A DNA stretch of 64,000 nt, from contig JACZZP010000005.1 of assembly GCA_015183035.1 (NCBI GenBank), positions 992,001 through 1,056,000 of the forward strand, written 5' to 3'. Source of the stretch: Meloidogyne chitwoodi. Taxonomy: Eukaryota > Nematoda > Chromadorea > Rhabditida > Meloidogynidae. The notes beneath the pieces are model-generated. The model saw only the letters and a list, made by a program, of their open reading frames with translations, searched no databases and was not told the DNA's origin. This document shows positions 26,356 to 36,200 of the stretch, piece by piece. Both the position numbers and the translations under genes were made by a program. Numbering within the stretch: the first letter of the stretch is position 1; each line of letters opens with the position of its first letter.

Positions 26356-26853
26356 ATGAATTTTAATTATTTCTTTTATTTTTGTATTTTAATATTTATT
26401 TTGAATTTATTTTCTGTAATTGGTTATACATTTATTTCATATCATAAACCTTTAAATAAAGAACAACAAGAATCAGAGAGGGTAAAATATTATATATTAT
26501 TTATAATTTAATATATATTAAATATACAATTAATTTTTAATTATTTTATAAATTTAAAGATTCAATCAATTGTCAGTAAATGTTATCAAAATTCTTGCCG
26601 ACAATGGGTGTTAGAATGTCATTGGTTTTGTGATGCTATTAGAGGGCTAGTAAGTTAAATATTTTATAATTTAAATTATCTTTAAGTTATTTTAAATTTA
26701 AATGGTCAAAATCTATATTTAAATTAATTAGTGCATATAAAGAAACAATAATTGATTATAAAAATATTAATATTTATTCAGAAAGACTATGAAAGATGTC
26801 TTGATTGTCTGAGAACACAGGGAATGGGTTGTTACGAATGTTTTGATCTTTAA
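26356..26853 (+). CDS. small secreted cysteine-rich protein
   Basis: Function unknown. Three exons encode about 95 residues: a signal peptide or anchor (MNFNYFFYFCILIFILNLFS), a short polar spacer (SYHKPLNKEQQESER), and a cysteine-rich C-terminal part. The Cys pattern is C-x4-C-x6-C-x3-C in the middle exon (KCYQNSCRQWVLECHWFC), then C-x2-C-x6-C-x2-C (RCLDCLRTQGMGCYECF). Eight cysteines fit four disulfides in a secreted mini-protein. All junctions are phase 0 and intron ends are standard (GTAAAA...AAAG; GTAAGT...TCAG). It could be a nematode-specific secreted peptide; no family was recognised. Confidence 0.65.
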
Positions 26854-27368
26854 AATATTTTATTTTAAATTAAATTAAAATGACCTCCTTACATAATAAA
26901 TTATTAAATTAGTAATTAAATATCAAAAAATGACTATTCATTAAATTAGAAAGGGCTGCGAGAAGCCCAAGGCAGTTTACAGCTTTTTTTTAATGATTAA
27001 CTAATTAATATATATGAATTATTTGTTGACTTGATTTAACATTTTTTAAATAATTTTCTTTCCTTTTCTTAAACTTTTTAAATTGAATATTGAATTTTAA
27101 TCTGGATTTTATTTAAACTGTTCCACATTTAAAAATTAATTGCTAATATAAATTATTTTTTGGTGACCTTCCCTTGCATTTTCCCTTGTATTGGCGTTTT
27201 ACCTGAGTAATTATGTCATCAAATTTTGTTCTTTTTAATTCCCGCCGGGCATGAATATATTATATATATATAAAGACTTATTTTTATGTTCGGCGCCATA
27301 TTTCTTTGAATTATTAATAAAAGAATAAAATTAGTAATTATATTATAATTTATTTTTTATTTAAAATA
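26854..27368. other. intergenic, nothing recognised
   Basis: About 500 bases between two small secreted-protein genes. There is a TATATATATA-rich block near 27259, about 110 bases before the next ATG. Confidence 0.45.
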
Positions 27369-27732
27369 ATGTTTTTAAAAATCTTTATTGCTTCCTTTTT
27401 GTTTTTGATTGTTTTAAACATTTATATTTTGCCAGTTGAAATGTTGATGAAAATTACAAAAGAGCAGATATTAGGATTAACAGAAAGGTAAGTTTTTATA
27501 TTTATTTATAATTTTAATAAAATATTATACTTTCCAATTAATAAGTCTTTGAAATGTCCATTTATTACCTTAAAAAATTAATTAAATATATCAAGGAATT
27601 ATTTATACTTTAATTTTTAGAGAACAAATTAAATCTAAACATTCTCGTGCTAAACGTCAATGGCCTGGAGGATGCCAGGGATGGGATTGCTCAAGTAGTA
27701 GTGAAAGTTATGAAGAATATAATTGGAATTAA
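27369..27732 (+). CDS. putative secreted peptide precursor (QWPGGCQGWDC type)
   Basis: Two exons (27369-27487, 27621-27732) give 76 residues. The first encodes a signal peptide (MFLKIFIASFLFLIVLNIYI) and a short propeptide (EMLMKITKEQILGLTER). The second has the dibasic site SRAKR, followed by QWPGGCQGWDCSSSSESYEE and the end YNWN. Cleavage after KR would free a peptide of about 24 residues with an N-terminal Gln able to form pyroglutamate and two cysteines five apart, which could form a small ring. This is the layout of a neuropeptide-like or secreted-effector precursor, but no known family was matched. There is only one peptide copy and no amidation signal. Confidence 0.6.
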
Positions 27733-28123
27733 TAATTAAATTTTAAAAAATTAATATACCTATGTACAAATACCGTTAATGCTGTAAAATAAGTCTCTGG
27801 AATTATTTTTTCAATCTCTCTCTGGAGGGGATTATTTTAGGATTTACGATTATTTTTATACGTTTTAAAATTTATAAAAAGTTTTTGATAAAATTGTGAA
27901 ATTAAGAGAAAATAAAAAAATACAAAAAATTCTCAAATTTTCTAAAAATAAATTTTATTTAGAATTCATTTTTATTATAATATTTTTAATATAATATACC
28001 TAAACGAGTTATTTAGTTTTATTATTTATGCTCAAGAAAGAATTATTTATTACAATATAATAGGTATTGAGTAATTAATTATACAAAATATATATCAGTT
28101 ATATATGTCATTGACATCAATTT
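27733..28123. other. intergenic between convergent genes
   Basis: About 390 bases separating a plus-strand and a minus-strand gene; presumably both 3' UTRs. Nothing else seen. Confidence 0.45.
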
Positions 28124-28893
28124 CTAATTGTTATATTCTTCTCTAAGTACATCAATATGAAGAAGAATCCACTTTGCCCGCTTCTCTAAGCTTTCGAGTG
28201 CTCTCTTCACCTAAAGTGTTCATTTGAACAATCAACTGTCGAAGGTCATTAGTTAGATCACAAGTCTAAAAATATTTAAATTATAAAAAAATAAAATAAA
28301 AAACTTAACAATATTATTTCGGCAGAATTCAATTCCTTCTCTCAACAGTTTCATTCTCTTCCTAAAATCCTTCTCCTTTTTGCTTTCCTTGTTTTTTTCA
28401 ATTTCTTTCAGTTTAACAATACCAGAACGTTTCATTTCAGTTTGTAATTGAGATTTCCTTTTGCCAATGTCTGACATCTCTTGTTTGAATAATTTCTTGC
28501 TTTCATTATACCAATTCTTCAATTTAATAGTAATATAGCTTCGAGCATTAACAACAAATTCTTTGTTAAAAGTTCCAAGTTCTTCAAGTATTTGTGCCGA
28601 AGTATTCAATTCTATTGAAAGTTGATCATCCTTTGCAGCAATGCCTTCTGCATATTCTCGTAATTGAGTGCTTAAAGCAAAATGAGGTCCAATTCCACTT
28701 GCAGCTTTCTTTAAGAAAACATCATAGACCTCAATCAACTTGCCGATTGCCTTTCTCATTGTGTTGAATTCTTCAATGAGTTTGCTGTAGAGTTCATCAA
28801 CCTCTTTGGTTGGAACAACTTGTTTGCTATCTAAAATTTAAAAAAAGAAAAATAAAATAAATAATTTAAAGAAAAAACATTACTTCGGCACAT
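28124..28893 (-). CDS. helical protein, possibly BAR-domain-like
   Basis: Four exons give about 225 residues, starting MCRNSKQVVPTKEVDELYSK and ending HIDVLREEYNN-stop. The protein is almost wholly alpha-helical, with heptad-like charge patterning: TMRKAIGKLIEVYDVFLKKA, LSTQLREYAEGI, ILEELGTFNKEFV and IKLKNWYNESKKLFKQEMSD, then a strongly basic helix (KLKEIEKNKESKKEKDFRKR). The long Lys-rich curved-helix layout and the length resemble BAR/AH domains that bind and bend membranes, but I see no diagnostic motif, so this is a structural guess. The base composition is markedly less AT-rich than its neighbours, which suggests a conserved, expressed gene. Confidence 0.65.
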
Positions 28894-29274
28894 TGAGATA
28901 AATAAAACAGAGTAACGTAGAAATGCGAGAAAGTTGGAATAAGTAGGTAAATGTTGTGGTAATGTTTATATTTATTATTTAAATTATATTTGTTTTTATA
29001 GTACTACTTAGATTATTTTAATTAAAACTTTAAGGCTAGTTTTTTTTTAATATTTTCTATTTAATAGAATTATTTAATAAATTACTTAAGGATAATTGGA
29101 TAATTTTGAAAATATATATATAACTTATTAATTATAAAAATGGTTATACAATAACTAAATTTTATAAAAAGATTTATTTACAAAAGTATTAAAAAATCAT
29201 AAAAATTTCCTTCCTTCATTGAAGTGATAAAATTATTTTTAAAGAATTGTTAAATTTATTTTTTATTTATTAAT
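28894..29274. other. intergenic, nothing recognised
   Basis: About 380 AT-rich bases between two minus-strand genes. No feature supported. Confidence 0.45.
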
Positions 29275-31308
29275 TTAGTCCAGTAAACGGGAGAAAATTC
29301 TGTTAAAAAATTCCATGATTAAAATAAAATAAGTTGTTTGTGCCTGAAATAAATAAAATAATATTTTAAAATAATATTATTATTATTTTATTGTTATAAA
29401 TTAAGTACATATATTTAAATATAATTAATTTAATAAAAATTTTTTTTACTTTTTTAAGTTCTTCAAGTGATTTTTCCAATTCAAAATTTAATTCAGAATT
29501 TATATCATTTAATGAAACAATTGTATTTTTCATCTTTTTTTTTAAATAAAAATATTATTAATTTAATAAAATAAGTCATTTAATTAATTTTTTTATAAAA
29601 CTTTCCTCTCATTTAAAAAGGTAATTTAATGGTTTATATATTAGAATTGTAAAAAAGAGGAAAATAAAATTCTTAATTTTTTAGACATTCACTCAAAACA
29701 TTGACTAAGGGTTAGTTTAAACAATTTCTATTAATTAAAATATAAATACCTTTTTATTTTCTTCAATTAAAGGACCAATAATTTTAAAACTTTTTGATTG
29801 ATTTTCAAGCTAAAAAATTAAAAAAATAATATTAAAAAAATTCTTTTTAATTATTAACCTTTTTAATTAATTTGACATTTTCTGATTTTAATTTATTATT
29901 TTCAATTAAATAATTATCTTCAATGTTTTTAATAAAAATATTTAATTCATTAACTTTATTTTTTTCTTCTTCTAATAATTTTTTAATATTTTTATTTTCT
30001 TCTTCAAAATTATTTTCTAATGTTTTAATTAAAATATCTTTTAAAGAAATTTCAATATTTAATTCATCAAAAGTATTTTTCAAATGATTATAATTAACAG
30101 TTAATTCTGTTAATTCAAATTCAATTTCCTCTACTTTTTTAATTAATTCTTCTCTTTCTGAGTGAAGTTTAGTATTCTCAGCACTTAGCTATTAATTAAA
30201 AATATTTTTTATTAAAATTTTTGATAAAAATCTAAATTAACAAAATATATGAGATATACCTAAGTAATTAATTAGTTTAACTAAATTACCCACAAGACTT
30301 TGGGGTGATTAATATAGTATTCGAAGTTTTAAAAAAGACTGAATTCAATTTTAAAAAATTATAATGTCTCAAGATTATTAATTTTTAAATTTTTTTTATA
30401 GTTTTACAGTTCTTATACACTCTTTTAATAAAGTCAAATCCTTCATTTATTTCTTTCGCTAACTTATCAAGTTTTTTTAATCAGATTTTGGAATTCAAAA
30501 TTTTATATTAATTTATACTTATACCTTAATTTTATCAATTCCAATATCATATAATTTGTTCCTTTCTTCACTTTTTAAACGTTCATTCTCTTCAATTAAT
30601 TTCAATTTCTCTAAAATTACTTATTAAATTTATTATTAACTTCTTCAAGTTCTAATTTAATATTATTATTTAATTCATTTGTATATTTATTTTCTTTTTC
30701 AATTTGATCAATTATATTTTTATATATCTATAAATAAATTAATTAAAAAAATAATTTAAAATTACTTTAATTTCTTCAATTAATTTATTTAATATAATTT
30801 TATTTTTTTCCAATTCTTCATTTATTAATTCTTTTTGTTTATTTAATTCTTGATTAATAAATTTATTTCCTTCATTATAATATTCAATAAATTTAATATT
30901 TAATTCTGCATTTTGAGAAGTTAATTGTGAACATATTGAAATTAATTTATTTTTTTCTTTCATTTCTTCTAATAATTTTTTACCTATTTCATCATTTTTC
31001 TTCTTTAATGTTTCATTTACATTATTTAAACTTTCAATTTCTCCAATTGATTCCTTTAAAAGTTTTTCAAAATTATTATTTTCAATTTTATTTCCTTTTT
31101 TATTAATTTCTTGTAATATTTTTAATTTATTAGTTAATCCCAAAGGAATATTATTTTGTTTAAAATCAAAACTTTGTTGTTGAATTAATGAATTAATTAA
31201 CTTAAAAATCAAAAATTAATTATTTATATATATATTTACTTCTTGAGAAGAAGAATTGTTTTCTTCTGATGAAAAGTAAGAATAAATAGGTAATTTTTCA
31301 GAAGACAT
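29275..31308 (-). CDS. coiled-coil protein, unknown
   Basis: About eight exons read leftwards from MSSEKLPIYSYFSSEENNSS. Nearly all the rest is coiled coil: LLKESIGEIESLNNVNETLK, IGKKLLEEMKEKNKLISICS, LNKQKELINEELEKNKIILN, the NYNHLKNTFDELNIEI region, and LEKSLEELKK. The last short exon reads AQTTYFILIMEFF...RLLD-stop (29275). No enzymatic motif is visible. The N-terminal MSS-acidic/Ser start and the coil composition resemble the coiled-coil plus SPRY gene at 40.3-42.8 kb, but no SPRY domain follows here. A truncated SPRY 3'-end copy lies just upstream at about 31.8 kb, so the two loci may share an origin. Several small exons are placed by phase only. Confidence 0.55.
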
Positions 31309-31806
31309 TTTGAAACAAATCAAAGAATTTTTTATTAATTTTTAATTTCTAAAGTTATTTTTATTTAAATAATTTTGAAAATTAAAGGATCTTAGTGATT
31401 AATTTAAATCTGATTCATTAATTGTAAAATAAGTGATTTTATGTAATAAACTAAAAATACTACTAAATTAAAAAATGAATAAAATTATTTTGGAGATATT
31501 TGAAAATCATTAATGAATAAATAAAATGTTAATTGATTTTTATATTTATTATTAAATTGAAAAAAGGTTATTTTTTAATAAGAATAATTTAATGAAAAAA
31601 TATTTGAAATAAACTATTATTTTATAATAAAAGAGAGATTGGCATTCATTTTGTTGAATAGGTCAATAAAAGGTTAACTATAGAATTTTCTTTTTTTAAT
31701 TTTTCCCTCTTTTTAGGCAAGCAAATATATTTATTATTTTATAATTTTAAATAATTAGTAAAAAATAAATTTCTTTAACATTAATTATATGCCAAATAGG
31801 GATATG

Positions 31807-31995
31807 GTCAATCAACTTTAATATTTTTAATATATTAAATATTTTTAAAATTATTAATTAAAATAAATTAAAACAAAAATATACTTATAATACTAATTAA
31901 AAAAAGTTTAAATATTATGTTCTTCAAAATTATAACAAAAAGGTTTTTTAATTAAATCTTTTCGAGCAAATAAGTTTTAACTAATTAAAATAAAT
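31807..31995 (-). pseudogene. truncated duplicate of the SPRY gene 3' end
   Basis: This stretch matches 40161-40400 closely: the same 3' flank (ATCAACTTTAATATTTT) followed by the minus-strand codons for KKPFCYNFEEHN and the stop. Instead of the preceding SPRY codons it jumps, through an internal deletion of about 70 bases, to the sequence around AAATAAGTTTTAACTA that corresponds to the intron/exon border at about 40390. Nothing further upstream of SPRY is present, so it is a dead fragment. Confidence 0.7.
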
Positions 31996-32696
31996 TTTAA
32001 AAAATTAAATTATTATTTGTAAGTATTATTATTATTAAATTATTAAAATTAATTTTCGTGAACTCGGGTAACAATGATTATTTTACTCAATTTTGACGAT
32101 GAGTACAGTAAAAGAGTTTTTGTATTATAATGAAAAAGTATCTCTCAAACTTTTTATTTCCAAATTGTTAAAAATATATATATTAAATTATTATTTTTTA
32201 AATATTTGTAAATTCTATATGTTCTAACTTTACAAAATAAAAATATTTTTTTTTAAAGCCAGGCATTCTGATTTGGATTAATTTTACCTTAATTTTATTA
32301 AAAAGAGTTTTATTTAATGTTTTTGATAGCAAAATTAAAAATATAAATTTTCAATTTAATTTTATTTAATATTAAAACACATTTATTAATTTTTAATCGA
32401 CTATTTTATTTGTTAGAATCCACATATTTATTTAGCAATGCACAAAGGTAGGTGTGCTCTGTCAATCTTCGTTAAATAAATTCAATGCGCAAGCAAGCTT
32501 TTTTAATTTTATTCTCCTTTCTTTGCCAAAATTAAAAATATAATTTTATAATTTTTTATTAAATTTTTTTTTGCTAAAAAATAGTTTTTTCTTTTAAAAA
32601 ATAAAAAATTCCTTGGGAATCTTTAAAAAAATTATTTGTTATTTTTTGGAAGGCAACTTTTTAAATAGTAGTTTCTTAGGGAAATTATAAATAATA
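31996..32696. other. intergenic, nothing recognised
   Basis: AT-rich spacer up to the first transposable element. No gene, RNA or repeat was identified. Confidence 0.4.
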
Positions 32697-32704
32697 AAAT
32701 TTTA

Positions 32705-33241
32705 GGTACTTTTCCGTTATGGCGGCAATTTCCGCAATTTTTTGTCCGCAATTTTTTTTCTTTCTTTATTATATTGGAGGCATAAATTCAACAATTTTTC
32801 ATTTTTCCAAAAAAAGACTAGGTATATAAAGCTGATAGGAAAACTGCCCAATAATATGATCATTGATACATTAATTCCCTATATATTTTTTCGAAATTAC
32901 TCTTTCAACTTTTTAAAAATGAGTTATAATTACAAAAAATTAATTGTTGAAATTCCCGACGAGACTTATGCAGCAAAATTCCTCCAGAAAGTTGGAATTA
33001 TTCACAATTAACGCCTTTGTTTGAAGATGCGTCCCATTTAAGAAAAAATCGTGAAAAGTTTATTCCTAAATGGAGATGCATTTCATGCCGTTCACGTAAA
33101 GGAATTCGCTGTGACACCTGGCTTGATTCTTCAAAAACTCAACTCGATACAATTATTGAATTTATGCCTCCAATATAATAAATAGAGAAAAAAGTTGCGG
33201 ACAAAAAATTGCAGAAATTGCCGCCATAACGGAAAAGTACC
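32705..33241. mobile_element. 537-bp Merlin-like inverted-repeat element
   Basis: Terminal inverted repeats of 47 bp (32705-32751 and 33195-33241) differ at a single base and start GGTACTTTTCCGTTATGG. The element is flanked by a perfect 8-bp target-site duplication, AAATTTTA, at 32697-32704 and 33242-33249. An 8-9 bp duplication with GG...CC ends fits the Merlin/IS1016 superfamily. The interior holds a frameshifted fragment of an ISXO2-like transposase N-terminus. It lies 55 bases upstream of the ATG of the next gene, so it may now form part of that gene's promoter. It is non-autonomous. Confidence 0.88.
32919..33178 (+). pseudogene. decayed Merlin/ISXO2 transposase N-terminal fragment
   Basis: Read in two frames, it gives MSYNYKKLIVEIPDETYAAK plus FLQKVGIIH. 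After a frameshift near 33003 it continues with FIPKWRCISCRSRKG and CDTWLDSSKTQLDTIIEFMP, then a stop. The order FLQK-x-GI, WRC-x2-C and a D-T-W-L-D-S segment matches the start of ISXO2-type transposases (WRC, then the RxGTWFE-like region). The DDE catalytic part is missing. Confidence 0.7.
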
Positions 33242-33296
33242 AAATTTTATTTAAAAAGATACATACCTATTTTGTCAACTTTAAAATTAAAGAAAA

Positions 33297-36200
33297 ATGC
33301 AATCCTTTTATTACTATTTAATATTAATATCTTTTATATTATTAATTTGTGATTATACAACTTCCATGCCCTCAAACCAACATGGATTAGAATCATCACC
33401 TAATAAGGTTACCAAAGCTAGTAGCAGTGTAAGTAAACTTCGATAATAATTAAATATTTTATGCTAAATTTAGATATTTAATTACTATAATTGTGCTAAT
33501 TTTAATTTTATTTTTTTTTAATATTATGCTATAAATAAAAATAATTAAGAAAAAAATATTAATGAGATAAAAAAATTTCAAATTTTTCTAAAAACGATAA
33601 TAATAAAAATTATCTAAACAAAAATAATTTTATCAAAATCATTGGTACTTATGCCCTTATTCCACCCCCCTCCTTCTTCAATGCCGCGCCCTTTTTTTAC
33701 TGCGCCGAAAAAATATTCTAGACTGCTTGATTGAAATTGCCTTAGGAAAACTTTGATGTGTAAAGGCATGTTAAATTTAAAATGATAGCGTTACTATTTG
33801 TGCCATCATTTTAAAAAATAAACACATTATTAAAATGAACTATGATCAATTAATTCGTAATATTAATGAACTTGGAAACGGTGATCATTAATTAGGAAGC
33901 ATTAGATTCTTTCAACGACGTGGGATTTTGCATCAAGAACGTAATTGTGAGAAATGTGTGTTTTTGTTCCGTCGCTCGTCCAATATCAACAACAAATCTG
34001 TTTTTGATGATATTTTGAATGGGATTAACAATTTTATGCCTCCTTTTTAATTTCTGTTGTTTTGTTTTCTTTTTTTATTAATTTATAACTAGTGGAAGCA
34101 TGCTCTACTCAGTAGTGTAGATACATGGGGAATATTAAATAACATTAATATATTGAAAAATTTGAAAAGTTAAAAAAATTTTTGGGTAAAAAAATATTTA
34201 TGGGAATTGAAAAGCCCTAACGGGCTTTGGGGCGCGCTTCGCGCGCTGCTAGATTTTTAGAATGCTTTTGCTAAATTTACTGGAGTCCCAATGTATGTTA
34301 AACTTCAAGCTTTAGGCCCACGCACCTCTTAAATAGACGATTTTCTATTATCCCCATTAAATCCCGCCTTATTTTAAGATTTATTTGTTATTTGGCCGTT
34401 TCATTGCCACACTCAATTTCGGCACCAAAATGATCATTCCCATTGAATTCCCCATCCCAATTACCTATTATTCAATTAAATCCCGTATTATTTTTAAAAT
34501 TCTTTATTAGGCTGTTTCATTGCGACACTCAACTCTGGCACCATAATAACCTGTCCCAAAAAATTCCCCATAGTCGATTATATTACCTCCAATAATCTCA
34601 CATTATTTTTGAAAAAATATTTAATAGGTCGTTTCAAGGCCACTCTCAATATGGGCACGAAAATGACCATGTCTATTGAATTCTCCATACACGATTACCT
34701 ATTATTCCCTTAAATCCCGTATTATTTTTAAATATTTTTTTATTAGGCTGTTTCATTGCGACACTCAACTGGCACCATAATAATATGTCCCAAAAAATTC
34801 CCCATAGTTGATTACTTTTATCTCAAATAAATCTCACATTATTTTTGAATTATTTATTAGGTGTCGTTTCAAGAATTTGGGCACGAAAATGACCATGTCC
34901 ATTGAATTCTGCATACTCGATTACCCATTGTCCCAATGTTTTATCATTCTGATGGATGGAACACCTTTGGCATTCGGCCCTCGTTTCTTTATTACAGAGG
35001 GATCATCTCGGGCCTTCGGTCCTCGGTTCTATAATACAGATGGATCACACTCGTGCCTTTGGCCCTTTTTTCTTCATTACAGATAGATCACCTCGGGCCT
35101 TCGGTCCTCGGTTCCATCATTGAGATGGGTGTCTCACCTCGGGCCTTCGGCCCTCAGTTCTACCATTTTAAATGGATGCCACAGCTCGGGCCTTCGGCCC
35201 TCAGTTCTTCATTGCAGATGGTGTCACACTTCGGGCCTTATGGCCCTCGGTTCTTAATTGCAGATGGATGCCACCCCTCGGGCCTTCGGTCCTCGGTTCT
35301 ATAATACAGATGGATCACACTCGTGCCTTTGGCCCTTTTTTCTTCATTACAGATAGATCACCTCGGGCCTTCGGTCCTCGGTTCCATCATTGAGATGGGT
35401 GTCTCACCTCGGGCCTTCGCCCTCGGTTCCATTATTACAGATGGATGCCAAATCGGGCCTTCGGCCCTCAGTTATACCATTTCAGATGGATGCCACACCT
35501 CGAGCCAGTTCGGTCAAATCTCTTAAAACAATTTGGTCCCATTCAAACTTGGACCTACAAGGAGCGTTTTATCACTTCTCCATTTTAGAGCCCATGGCCA
35601 GTTGGTTTTCGTGCAAACTTGGACCTACAAGGAGTGTTTTATTACTTGACCGAACTGGCTCTCCTCGGGCCTTAGGCCATCGGTTCCATCATTGCAGATA
35701 GATGTCACACCTTGGGCCTTCGGCCCTCAGTTCCATCAATGCAGAAGGATGGCTCTCCTCGAGCCTTCGGCCCTCGGTTCATCATTGCAGATGGGTCTCT
35801 CACCTCAGGCCTTCGGCCCTCGGTTCATCATTACAGATAGATGTCACACCTTGGGCTTTCGGCACTCGTTTCCATTATTGCAGATGGGTATCTCACCGCG
35901 GGCCTTAGGCACTCGGTTCTTCAATGCAGATGGATGTCACACCTTGTGCCTTCGGTCCTTTACCATTTTAGAACATTTTCCCTCATAACCCCCATACTTT
36001 AAATTTTGAACCAACGCAACTTGGTCAAAATCGGTCAGAAAAATTTACAAAAAATATTTTTAGACTCAGCTTCATCAGGGCTTTCAAATGATATATCATT
36101 TGCCCATATTACATTAATTTTGATATTTGCCATTTTTTACCTCAAAATTTTCATATCATTTTATACCCAAAATTTTAAAAATCATAACTTTTTCAAAAAT

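Noticed and set aside
34808..35988. Overlapping open frames rich in Gly-Leu-Pro-Ser and Arg-Ala-Phe-Gly-Pro
   Set aside because: They are translations of the GGGCCTTCGGCCC tandem array in several frames, not genes.
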